64,000 nucleotides of DNA from contig NC_087081.1 of the NCBI RefSeq assembly GCF_026151205.1, forward strand, positions 4,521,246 through 4,585,245, read 5' to 3'. Shown here piece by piece: positions 51,501 to 58,954 of the stretch (positions are counted from its first letter, which is position 1; each line of letters opens with the position of its first letter). Both the position numbers and the translations under genes were made by a program. The DNA is from Bolinopsis microptera (Eukaryota > Ctenophora > Tentaculata > Lobata > Bolinopsidae). The notes under the pieces were generated by a model. It had not been told where the DNA came from. It ran no database searches and saw nothing but the letters and a program-made list of their open reading frames with translations.

Positions 51501-54500
51501 CTAACCACTTTATAACTTTCAGAGGTAAAAGAGACTGAAATAAAAATCACACTGCCAAGGGGCCTCAATAACATAACTGCTCTCGCGGGGTCTCAATCTT
51601 TTATACTTATAGTCTCCCTATACCATGATCCTGAAACTGATTTCAATAGCAATCTAGAAGGTTCAATGTTCACGATTTCCTCTTCTATTTTTTAACTATA
51701 CAATTACATTGATACGAGTTTGATGAAGGATTTGTGGTCATGTCAAATTGTATGTGATGATAATTGGCAGTGCGATCTAAATTTTCTTGATGAATTTCTT
51801 ATTAAGATAATGTATTTATTTAACAGATAAACGTTACGGTTCGAAATTGGTAGATATTGAGCCGCCAACCGAGTTATCTGGGCTAGAGAAGGATCAAGAG
51901 ATCTCAATCGGAATTAGGCTAACTGATAAGAACAAGTTTAGTTTGTATTACAACCCTTTGTGCTATTATTGGGACGATCGCGTTGAAAAAGGTAAGTGAG
52001 CTGCTTCGGTGTAAGGTTACTACTTACTTACGATGACTAATAATTAGGTACTTATATGAAACAAATTACTTATTTTTTTACACTATTGCAATATATTTTA
52101 TGTATAGAAGGCTATAGAAGCCTTTCTGAAAACACTTCTCACACCTTATTTTTAGCCTTCATAAAAACCGAACATCTTAAAATAAATCGAACTTTGCAGC
52201 GCTCTCTTGGACGACTGATGGAGTTACGACAACATTTACAGACGACGGTACTTTGGAATGTAACACGACTCATCTTACTGCTTTCTCTGCACTAATGGTA
52301 TGACAATTCGTATACAGTAGCACACAAATTATTAATTAGTGATTTGTAATTAGTAATTAAGTAATTAGTAATTGACACTAACAGTATACACTAGTTCTCA
52401 CTTACAACTCAAACGAGTTAGAAAGTGAAGCTAACGGTTGTTTCCCAACTTGAAGTGTCACAATTTGTGACCCATAATACTTTATACATATTGACTATTG
52501 AGATACCTACACTGCTTAATACATGAAATGAAATGAAATGAAATGAAATGAGGTATTTATATCCCGCTCATATGATTAACCAACAACACAAGGAAGGTGG
52601 TAAACCATGTCAGAGCGGCTGATGTGAGCAAATGTGTAAAAGTGAACTAAAGTATAACTCATCATAAGGCAAAGACAAAATTAAAACATCTTTTATTGTA
52701 AACCGCACTAAACTAAATAGAAGCAGAAACCATACAATACATGTAGGTATAATAAAGGTAAGTACAGTGACATAATCAATCAAGAAAGAAACAAATCCTA
52801 GAAAGTAAGAGATCAAGACATAAAATGGAGTGCGGTAAAAAATAAAAGCCTTTCCAGTGATGACAATGGAAATAAAAACATCAGAACTTTTTTTTCTTTG
52901 GTACCTTGAGCATGAGATGGTCACCAGGTCTCTTCGACCTGGTCATGGTGTTTGAATTCTATATCCACTACATGAGGTAATCAGGTGCAGTACCGTGAAC
53001 TGATTTGTGGGTTAAAAGAAAACTTTAAAGAAGATTCGTTGGTCTATAGGGAGTATGTGAGCCTTCTTATAGAAGGGAACCAAGTCCGTGGTCCTCTCTT
53101 CTATGTTATATATAAAACGAACTGCCCCATTAAGGGTGGATCTAAGTTTGTTCAATCTGGTCTTGGGTAGATTCATGTAAACAGAATTACAGTAGTCTAA
53201 TTTAGATATGACCAGTTGTTTCACTTTCACCAGCATCAATTTAATGCCTTCATCCAGGTAACAACCAATGGTTCTTAGGTTCATCATTGTCCAGCTGCAT
53301 TTCCTTTTGACATTATTGATCTGTCGTTCCATATTCAGAGTTTCATCAAATTTGACACCTAGACTCTTCCAGCTGTCTCCTTTACACTCCGTAGGTAGAA
53401 TTTCAGTGCTTCCAAATTGCAGTCTGACACTGAGTTCACACTTTTTTAGAACATGGCTCTTTCCTAACAACAGTAGTTCTGTCTTTGTATCGTTCAGTTT
53501 CATGTAGTTGTTCACGATCCATGCTTTTATCTCTGCGAGACATTTGTTTGTTCTGTCTTGGACATCAATGAACTGTACCACATGGTTTGGTTTAAATGAG
53601 ATGTACAGCTGAAAATCATCTGCATAGAGCTGTATATCAAGACCATATTTGGCCGCAATTTTCTGGAGAGCTTTGATATAAAGGATGAAAAGAATAGGCC
53701 CCAAGAGTGATCCCTGGGGAACTCCAAAAATAATAATTTTTTTACTGATTTGCAGAAGAACAAGATTGTTTACTGATTTGTCGCTATGTATTTAAACTTG
53801 AACTGCCTACGTTTTAAAGTAACAAACTAAATCATCACTAAATAACGACCCCTCTCCAGAGCACGGGACCACCTACCCCACACGACAGTATACTATCCTA
53901 CCTAACCTACGTGTGCGGGGGAATGTCGTGTCTTGCTTTAGTGCTCACTCTCATAGCCCTCACGTGGTTCAAGGACATCAGACGGTCTCCTTCTAACAAG
54001 ATTCACATCTGCCTGGCTACAACCATGTTAATTGCCATGCTCCTCTTCCTGGGAGGTAAGTGTTGGGGACTGGGGAGGGGTGTGGAAATTATCGTTTCGA
54101 GTTTTAAACCACGTGGAAGCATAACAATGTGAAGCAATTGTTAAATGGAGGATCTGAAACTGTGATTGTTATGGGGAATTGTTCTTAACTTGTAACTCAC
54201 CGCAGGAGCAAAATATTATGATGGCATGAACGAGCACCTCTGTAAAGCTATAGCTATAGCTCTACATTACTTGTGGTTAACTGTGTTTATGTGTACTGTG
54301 GTGGAATCTTACAATCTCTGGTTGCTCTTCATCAGGATCCTTCAAGCTAGGAGCTCCAGATTTATAATGAAATCAGGTTTATTTTGTTGTTCTATCATTC
54401 AGGATCTTGCCTCAGAAATTTAGAGGATACATTTGTCACTTTTTCACTATGTCACTTTAAGTGAAATGAAATAGTTTTAGAGTTGTAAGAAGGGATTTTT

Positions 54501-57500
54501 GTTAGTTTCACAATTCACATAAGTGACATAGGTAGGTAGGAGGTTTCATGAATGTTTCATATCTTTCAGCGATAATGGTATTTGTTATACCGGGACTGAT
54601 TGTTGGTTTAACAGCCGGAATATCTTATGACAGTTATAATGACACGTCAGTTTGTCTGTTTCGGATTTCCAACGAGAGCACCATACAAGACTACGTTCTC
54701 TATGCTCCAATCGGTAGGTTTGTAGAGATTTCACGGGAACTGATAGCGACAATTTTATTGGTTATGAGGAATATTTCGAATAGCAACACTAACAGTTTAA
54801 CAAACCTAATTAAATTATTGTTACAATCTCCTGAATAAATTACTTAATTTAAACATGAACATTACACTAATAACTTGCTAATAACATTCCACAGGTCTAT
54901 CGAGTATTTTTAACTGGGGTATCTTCATCCTCGTTATGGTCAAAATCTTCAAGAAAGGAAGATACCAGCATTTCGAGAGTAAAGTACAGAAAATAATCTC
55001 AAAGTTGAAGGCTGTTTCTACTTTGTCGTGTGTTTTGGGTCTCGCCTGGGTGCTGGGGTTTCTAATGTTCAACCATCCCGCTAATATTGCATTCCACTAT
55101 CTGTTTACTGTCTGCAATACTCTGCAAGGTATAAAATGAAATGAAATGAGGTATTTATATCCCGCTCATAAAGTCATATGATTATCCAACAACACAAGGA
55201 AGAAGGTTAACCATAGGTTATGAATTTTTAAAAATCTATGATTTGAAATCATTATCATTTCATAATTATTATGGCAGTATAACAAAGTTAGATTGTCACA
55301 ACCAGCATTACAATGAACTGCATTTCTACCGGCTATTATTGATGCTGTAATGTCATTTCTAAATTTGTTTAAACGATTTTATTCCGTAGGAGTCCTGATT
55401 TTCATCTTTCACTGTGCAATCAAACCGGACATTTACCAGAAGTGGTCGTATTTCTTTCGTAACATTGGGAAGAAATCTAAAAATAAACCCAGTAGCAGGT
55501 TTTATGATTTATTTAGATTAATTTCCTGGTTTTCTCTTTTTAGCATGTTTATTTTAAATCCTTGTTCAACTCCTATTTTGCAGCCTTACTCTAGTGTATT
55601 TACTGATTTACCAAATTGTGTTAAAATGTTAGGTTGCAATTTCTTTTCAGTTACATCTACTCCATTCATGCAGTTAAAAGCTCTATTTTCTTTTAAAAAA
55701 CCGTCTTAAAGCAATTGGGATAAACCACAATAATTGTCAGTAACATACAAAAACGGCTTATCTCAAAAAATACAGTTATGAGATATTAATATTTTTAATT
55801 AGCAGTATCAATTTTCACTCGATTTGGCTCAAATCCGTTTGTCAATGGTGATTATGTTAATTAGATCATTACATATTTTGATGACATTGATGCCACCAAA
55901 CTTCTCTAGAGGCAGATCTATATGAATTAAAAACGAATCAACTGTAAGATAAGCCCTTTTGACATTCACAATAGCTGGTCATAATATGATAAATGATAAT
56001 GGCTTTAGCCTTTACGACATAGAAGCCCTTTTGCAGCAATTCTATCTGAATAATAATATCAGAATGTGTGTCTGTCTGTGTGTCTGTCTCTATTTGTGTG
56101 CGCGTGTAATTTCCGAGCGGTTTAATAGCAAGTAAACGGTTAGACTTAGAGTTATGGAAGCGATTTTTTTTCGTTATACTTATACTGTTATAGTTTCGAA
56201 AAAACTCTGATGAAGCCAATTATAAGCAATTTTTTTAATCGGCCGGTGGTAAGTGGATTAATTGATGGTTTTGTAACACAAATATCAAATATGACATAAA
56301 AGGGCTCACTTTTTCTCCCTCCTCGCTCACTCTCCCATTAGTCATTACTGCATATGCAGCGTTGGTACATGAATCATTATTAAGTTAGCCCAAAGACCAC
56401 TGTTATGTAATACTATAAGCTTATTAAGGGGGGGAGGGGGAGGGGGCACTCATTGCGGTCACATACGACAATGTCATGCGTGTTATAGGCAGGTTTGGTC
56501 TTTTGCATTTCAACTGCAATGTAGTGAAGTCCCGGCCTTAGGCACGAGCTACACTAGTTCATTGATATTTTAGTACTTTAGAGTGGCTCACTGCAAAATA
56601 AGCCCTGCTGAGTACCGTAGTGGTTATTTACCCGGTGTTTATTTGCACGTTTTTATCAAATATGGGCACAAATATGTCGTTTTTGCCCAAATATGGTTAA
56701 AAAACGTGGAAATAAACACCGGGAAAATAACCACCACCCTGCAGGTAGGCTATGTTTCTAGCAAAGATCATTTTCACTATCACATTCAAGATAATATATT
56801 TGACTGGGAGTCCTTTTTGTTATTGTTAAAGATCTGTATTGTCAAAAGATCATGCGCTGCACGACAACACGGTCTCTTTGATCGTTTCCTTGAGCTCATG
56901 GAACTGGAGCTCTAGTTTGGTTTTTCAGGCTGGGTAGGCTTGGCTGCTGTTAGAATGTTTACATACATTAGTGGTCATTAGGTGGTGATAATGACGTTAA
57001 ATTATTTGTCAAAATATTATTTGTTCATATAATGTAAACTAAAGTCTTAACAATTATCTTCAAAACCTGTGGTCCGCGATGGATATATCTTTTGTAGTTT
57101 TGAATCTACGGACACTTGAATAAAGGCTGCAATTGACTGCCAAAGCGTATATTATATAATCTATATATATATATATAGATTAAGATACATAAATAAATTA
57201 AGATAGATAGTGATATATACATATACTTTATCAGTCATAATTATCACGGACATTACTCTCACGCTGAAGACCTTAGCGTGAATAATTAAGTCCGTGAAAA
57301 TAATGTGTGTGGCATTAAGGTCATTGAATAATATTTATTCTATTCCGTACAACAACAAGTACAACAAAAGCACAACTGACAACATCTTCATTTACAAATG
57401 TCTTAATTTGTAACATCCTAATCTTTACGTGCCTTTTACTATTAAGTAATTCTGGGATTCGTCTGCTTAATACCAACATGCATCTCCAACTGTTAAAACA

Positions 57501-58422
57501 AATAGCCTAATATAAATGTAAATATCAAATTATAATTTCATGGTTGTTTACATAAACTTTTGTCTTTTTAACAAAATTCCGTCACATTTTTCGCGCGATC
57601 TTTTGAAGCTGCTTATATCTTAATCTAGGAGGCTTTCGCAGGTACAAGAATGTGACAACACCGACCGCCTTAAATGTCACAAATAATGCTATATCCAATA
57701 CTGCAACAAAAAGCAGACTCATGGACTTATTTACCGGGATGTTCCAAAAACGGAGCTCTACAGTTACCCTCTCCACCACCGTCAATGAGTTGAGTCTGAC
57801 AAGGCAGCTTACTCGCCAGAGGACTGACAGCAATGATTCCCTAACTGCCGGTTTGTTTCAGTAAACTTATCACGATATCTAATTAATCGCCTAGTAAGGA
57901 CTTAGCACTAGGACTCTCTCTTTGGAAGCCTTGAATTTTTTACTGACCCATGATCTCTTACATCGTAGGTATGCAAACAGCGGTGGATCTGATGAAGAAA
58001 GCATCGCTGGAGGCACTTGAAGAAAAGGATAGTTCCGTTGCTAGTCCTTCGCCTGTTAAAGTAGTGCGAAAAAATATGTTAAGGTACGTTTCCTTTGGTA
58101 GTACATTTTATAATGCAGATAAAAATTTAGAATATCACGTCATTTTAAAATTTACTATTTTCCTACGTTTAAATGCTAGAGAATCGTTTGGAAATGACAA
58201 AACATCGCAAGGGCTAGCTTTCACTAAGTATAAATTTGGTTGAAAATATGTGATTTTTACATATTCGACCCGGCGTTCATTTTGATTTATTGATCAGGTT
58301 ATCATTTCAGCTCCCACTTTCCACTTGGAGACCAGTCAGGGCACGATTTAACTCCTCCGGGCGACCCAGTTCCCAGCAATTTAGAGTTCCTTGAAGCTCA
58401 AGAATCTAACACTAATGTCTAA
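32867..58422 (+). CDS. Adhesion GPCR gene 3, complete multi-domain receptor
   Basis: Thirty exons, 5016 nt, 1671 residues, with every splice phase consistent. Exons: 32867-32906, 33010-33182, 33448-33550, 33712-33871, 34128-34294, 34482-34631, 35253-35357, 40881-41318, 43912-44307, 48221-48300, 48474-48564, 48701-48862, 49094-49179, 49319-49430, 49615-49730, 49904-50166, 50344-50610, 50789-51055, 51233-51381, 51523-51660, 51827-51991, 52200-52297, 53860-54055, 54206-54376, 54570-54713, 54895-55128, 55390-55498, 57642-57850, 57969-58083, 58311-58422. Order: signal peptide, PAN, Ig, Ig, beta-sandwich, F5/8C-like, Ig-like, SEA-like, GAIN-GPS, 7TM, tail. Adhesion modules suggest a cell-surface or matrix ligand; coupling is unknown. 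Least certain are the repeated exons 49904-51055 and the tail end. Confidence 0.85.
33712..34294 (+). CDS. Ig domain 1, gene 3
   Basis: Exons 33712-33871 and 34128-34294 split one Ig-like domain at the strand B-C loop, with ITYR|WYK across the intron. Key features: strand-B Cys in VILNCAIPR, strand-C Trp in RWYKRT, and [13 protein letters not shown] with the strand-F Tyr-x-Cys. Extracellular; likely part of ligand or homophilic recognition, which is inference. Confidence 0.85.
34482..35357 (+). CDS. Ig domain 2, gene 3
   Basis: Exons 34482-34631 and 35253-35357. Strand B reads YVVLNCKPP, strand C IVEWLYFK, and strands [13 protein letters not shown] and DGHYFCKG. The acceptor TCATCAG|ATTTGG was chosen because it is the only nearby AG giving the open phase. 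The 621-bp intron holds an hAT-like MITE. Gene 2 has lost this domain. Confidence 0.85.
34951..35099. mobile_element. 149-bp hAT-like MITE
   Basis: TIRs CAGGGACAAAATGATTTCGCG and (rc of right end) CAGGGACAAAAGGATTTCGCG, flanked by CGTGGTGT at 34943-34950 and 35100-35107. CAGGG ends and an 8-bp duplication are classic hAT features. The interior has several TTTCGCG motifs and no frame of its own. Confidence 0.9.
35675..36529. mobile_element. Helitron-like tandem units 1-3
   Basis: Three head-to-tail units (35675-35935, 35936-36225, 36226-36529). Full units start TCTCTACTATAATTCAGAGA and end CCTGTGACCACGGGTTTTCTAG, i.e. 5' TC, a short GC hairpin (CCCTGT-ACGGG) and 3' CTAG fitting CTRR, followed by T and preceded by A outside the array. 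No TIR or target duplication is seen. Each holds CGACCGCCCACGTGCAAATT and GCACGTGCACGTGCAA. Related units are at 42017-43890. Structure fits non-autonomous Helitrons; this is inference. Confidence 0.65.
36530..37300. other. Intron sequence without a recognised feature
   Basis: Part of the 5.5-kb intron of gene 3 between Ig2 (ends 35357) and the exon at 40881. I see no supported gene, only short AT-rich stretches and an AG-rich patch near 37122. Confidence 0.5.
37310..38200. repeat. Complex minisatellite (CCTGGGGTTACACGAG units)
   Basis: Degenerate units of about 43 bp (ATCCTGGGGTTACACGAGAC, GTGGTAGCCTGTGAGCGTGT) alternate with a second motif (CGCTCCTCTATCGTTGTTTT, GTGTCCGATCCAAAACCAAA), making a higher-order pattern of roughly 120-170 bp. 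Intronic; no coding evidence. Confidence 0.85.
38400..39800. other. Intron sequence with a diverged inverted repeat copy
   Basis: No gene. The part about 38557-38860 resembles the reverse complement of the gene 1/2 3' flank (about 7190-7420): shared CACCAAAACCAA, CATTCATTCACGG, CTTTCGGGC and CGGGATAAG. This suggests an old dispersed element. Confidence 0.5.
39831..40010 (+). mobile_element. tRNA-derived SINE, plus strand
   Basis: The head at 39831-39905 is tRNA-like: box A-like GTGGTTTAGTGGTTTTAAT and box B GGGTTCGATTCCC with matching arms. A non-tRNA body follows (ATTCGTTCGGATGCAGTTCG). Poor anticodon-stem pairing and the attached body argue against a working tRNA gene. Confidence 0.65.
40881..41318 (+). 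CDS. Beta-sandwich (Methyltransf_FA-like) domain exon, gene 3
   Basis: A single 438-nt exon (146 residues, phase 1-1), so it can be gained or lost without breaking frame. Sequence features: [32 protein letters not shown] and [20 protein letters not shown] ending EASDYYRP. I have met this C-terminal pattern in uncharacterised extracellular invertebrate proteins, and the layout recalls the farnesoic-acid O-methyltransferase-like module (PF12248), but the assignment is tentative. An adhesion or carbohydrate-binding role is inferred from context only. Confidence 0.6.
41319..42016. other. Intron sequence, nothing recognised
   Basis: AT-rich intron start of gene 3 after the 40881-41318 exon. No supported frames; includes a direct repeat GTGCATTGTGCAATGTGCATTG near 41806. 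Confidence 0.5.
42017..43890. mobile_element. Helitron-like tandem units 4-7
   Basis: Head-to-tail units at 42017-43095 (enlarged by a nested Tc1-like MITE), 43096-43369, 43370-43685 and 43686-about 43890 (3'-truncated next to the F5/8C exon). Junctions read ...GGGTTTTCTAG|TCT.... The units share the termini and CACGTGC-rich core of those at 35675-36529. Confidence 0.65.
42197..42964. mobile_element. Tc1/mariner-like MITE nested in a Helitron-like unit
   Basis: Ends CAGGGTGGGCCAAAAGTCAG and (rc) CAGGGTGGACCAAAAGTCAG continue as inverted repeats to GTGTGCAAACGTTGG, flanked by TA on both sides (42195-42196, 42965-42966). TA duplication and CAGGG ends fit Tc1/mariner. The 768-bp interior has no intact transposase. 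Confidence 0.88.
43912..44307 (+). CDS. F5/8C / fucolectin-like domain exon, gene 3
   Basis: A 396-nt phase 1-1 exon. It shows the discoidin/fucolectin layout: [11 protein letters not shown] at the start, [33 protein letters not shown], an RNNF strand, VKDCGKI with [12 protein letters not shown], and a closing NLAEIQVYG. Such domains bind sugars or lipids at the cell surface. Single-exon coding with matching phases is typical of shuffled modules. I cannot separate fucolectin from F5/8C by eye. Confidence 0.8.
44308..45457. other. Intron sequence with GC-rich islands
   Basis: No gene. GC-rich patches such as GGCCCGGCGCGCGCTACTTC (about 45063, echoed near 45118) and TAGCGCGCGCCCGCC (about 45371) stand out from AT-rich surroundings and may be transposon debris. 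Confidence 0.45.
45458..46134. mobile_element. TIR element, copy B
   Basis: Second copy of the element at 22548-23227, with the same ends (GTAATAAGCGCCAAGCGCG; TGGCGCTTATTACATAGACT) and interior (AAATTTGGTACCAAAAGTTG). It lacks the 83-bp nested MITE but has about 100 bp near 45775-45880 not seen in copy A. Confidence 0.75.
46343..46426. mobile_element. 84-bp MITE, 8-bp TSD (inverted copy of 23000-23082)
   Basis: Flanked by CTCACTTC (46335-46342, 46427-46434). Ends TTACTGGG and CCAGGTAA. It matches the reverse complement of the nested MITE in gene 2 with few differences, so the family is probably recent. Confidence 0.88.
46435..48220. other. Intron sequence; GTTACCA microsatellite and an inverted dispersed repeat
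   Basis: No supported exon. A short (CCAGTTA)n run is at about 47284-47325. About 47560-47770 matches the reverse complement of 56965-57160 (shared ACGCTTTGGCAGTCAATT, GTAGATTCAAAA and CTTTAGTTTA), so both introns carry one dispersed element in opposite orientations. Confidence 0.55.
48221..48862 (+). CDS. Ig-like domain 3 exons, gene 3
   Basis: Exons 48221-48300, 48474-48564 and 48701-48862. The first is a linker ([17 protein letters not shown]). The others look like an Ig fold: [10 protein letters not shown] (strand-B Cys), VEITWTSFG (strand-C Trp), [18 protein letters not shown] (strands E-F with the second Cys). Spacing is plausible but no YxC is present, so the assignment is moderate. 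Confidence 0.65.
49094..49730 (+). CDS. SEA-like segment and Cys-rich linker exons, gene 3
   Basis: Exons 49094-49179, 49319-49430 and 49615-49730. [20 protein letters not shown] followed by [16 protein letters not shown] has the strand-helix-strand character of SEA modules, found in some Ig-bearing aGPCRs, but no cleavage motif is seen. The last exon has four cysteines ([25 protein letters not shown]) leading into the GAIN. Gene 2 keeps only half of the middle exon and all of the last. Confidence 0.5.
49904..51381 (+). CDS. GAIN-A exons with tandem hybrid duplication, gene 3
   Basis: Exon A (49904-50166) and exon D (51233-51381) match single gene 2 exons. Between them are B (50344-50610) and C (50789-51055). 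B and C begin like exon D ([13 protein letters not shown]) and, after SDCN, continue as exon A ([12 protein letters not shown] to SIEL). The switch lies in a shared TCGGACTGCAA. A, B and C all end phase 2 at AAAAT|GTGGGA and B, C and D all start in phase 2, so A-B-C-D or any skipping keeps frame. The alternative donor CAT|GTATTT breaks frame. GTGGGA is a weak donor, so usage is unproven. Confidence 0.7.
51523..51991 (+). CDS. GAIN-B exons, gene 3
   Basis: Exons 51523-51660 and 51827-51991. [39 protein letters not shown] and NPLCYYWDD follow the beta-sandwich layout of GAIN-B; CYYWDD corresponds to the start of the GPS motif (C-x-x-W). The donor GAAG|GTTCAA is non-ideal, but it alone gives the required phase 1, and gene 2 shares it. 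Confidence 0.8.
52200..52297 (+). CDS. GPS exon, gene 3
   Basis: 98 nt; [19 protein letters not shown] then [12 protein letters not shown]. The cleavage and tethered-agonist residues are identical to gene 1. Donor GTATGA. It joins in phase 0 to the TM1 exon at 53860 across a LINE-bearing intron. Confidence 0.88.
52525..53727 (-). mobile_element. 5'-truncated LINE with (ATTTC)n 3' tail
   Basis: An insertion of about 1.2 kb in the GPS-TM1 intron of gene 3, absent from genes 1 and 2. Its 3' end on the minus strand is a run of ATTTC (52525-52551 read in reverse). The reading frame breaks near 53012 (shift before the [16 protein letters not shown] segment), so it is a dead copy. A second, very short copy of its 3' end is at 55135-55218. 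Confidence 0.85.
53012..53704 (-). pseudogene. LINE RT fragment with YADD
   Basis: Starts inside the RT palm at [13 protein letters not shown] and includes the catalytic [40 protein letters not shown] and [10 protein letters not shown]. It resembles CR1/L2/jockey-group RTs. The N-terminal RT half and endonuclease are missing, and the C-terminal part is frameshifted. Confidence 0.85.
53860..55498 (+). CDS. 7TM bundle exons, gene 3
   Basis: Exons 53860-54055, 54206-54376, 54570-54713, 54895-55128 and 55390-55498. Same signatures as genes 1 and 2 ([51 protein letters not shown]). The extracellular loop after TM4 is two codons shorter and differs ([13 protein letters not shown] versus NENNIPMLYFAFY), and the loop is the most diverged part of the bundle. 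A LINE 3' fragment starts six bases past the 55128 donor, changing GTAGGT to GTATAA. Confidence 0.88.
55135..55218 (-). mobile_element. Very short LINE 3' end next to a splice donor
   Basis: About 84 bp matching the 3' end of the 52525-53727 element (GAAATGAGGTATTTATATCCC and AACAACACAAGGAA). It begins right after GCAAG|GTATAA of the TM5-TM7 exon. Genes 1 and 2 have GTAGGTCATATAAACC there without insertion. Confidence 0.85.
55499..57641. other. TM7-tail intron of gene 3
   Basis: No exon supported. It includes a G-rich run (AAGGGGGGGAGGGGGAGGGGG, about 56427) and a strong foldback at 56618-56738 (arms GTGGTTATTTACCCGGTGTT and complement). A dispersed repeat (56965-57160) is shared in inverted form with 47560-47770, and a short TA run is at about 57160-57180. 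The 46-bp minisatellite of genes 1 and 2 is absent. Confidence 0.6.
57642..58422 (+). CDS. Cytoplasmic tail exons, gene 3 (shortened)
   Basis: Exons 57642-57850, 57969-58083 and 58311-58422. Conserved [26 protein letters not shown] and [14 protein letters not shown]. In the last exon the frame meets TAA after QESNTNV (58420-58422), about 180 codons earlier than in gene 2. Later sequence has lost an internal block and changed frame. Confidence 0.78.
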
Positions 58423-58853
58423 CAGTCAAGAAATCAACTATACCGAGAAGTTCAATGCTCAGACAAAGATAAAAGATACTGTGGCAGCTCAAGAAACTAA
58501 CACTAACAATCCCAATAGATCGACTTTACCAAAAAGTTTTGTCAATGCTCAGACAGAGATAAAAGATGCAGTGGCATTCAAGTTCGTATGTCTCCGGAAA
58601 AATGTCCGCTTCTCCTCTAGATCAGAGGTTGAGGAAAGATATAACACCCACGCCCCCACCACAGAGTGAAGTTGTAAAATTCAAGAGAAAACAAACTCTA
58701 AAACAAACTCCCAAAGCGGAAATTTATCAATTGTCAACACTAAAAAATGGTGCTAAGTTCAAGGCAAGGTTGACTCCTAAAACTTCACTGGAAATAAAGC
58801 CCCAAACTCCGATTACCACTAAACTTTCTCAGTTAGAAGAATGGATTCTTTGA
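58423..58853 (+). pseudogene. Relic of the gene 3 tail
   Basis: Continues to match the gene 2 tail (FNAQTKIKDTVAAQETNTNN; later QTLKQTPKAEIYQLSTLKNG to QLEEWIL at 58853), but in other frames and with a deletion joining DAVA to the Ser-rich region, plus a partial internal repeat of the QTxIKD segment. Not reachable in frame from upstream exons. Confidence 0.75.
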
Positions 58854-58954
58854 GAGCACTAAGATCCAGGACAGAATAACTAAACGCCTTATTTATCATT
58901 TCATACGATAATTTTCTATTAAAAAAATATATTTAAATATATCTGGTATATATA

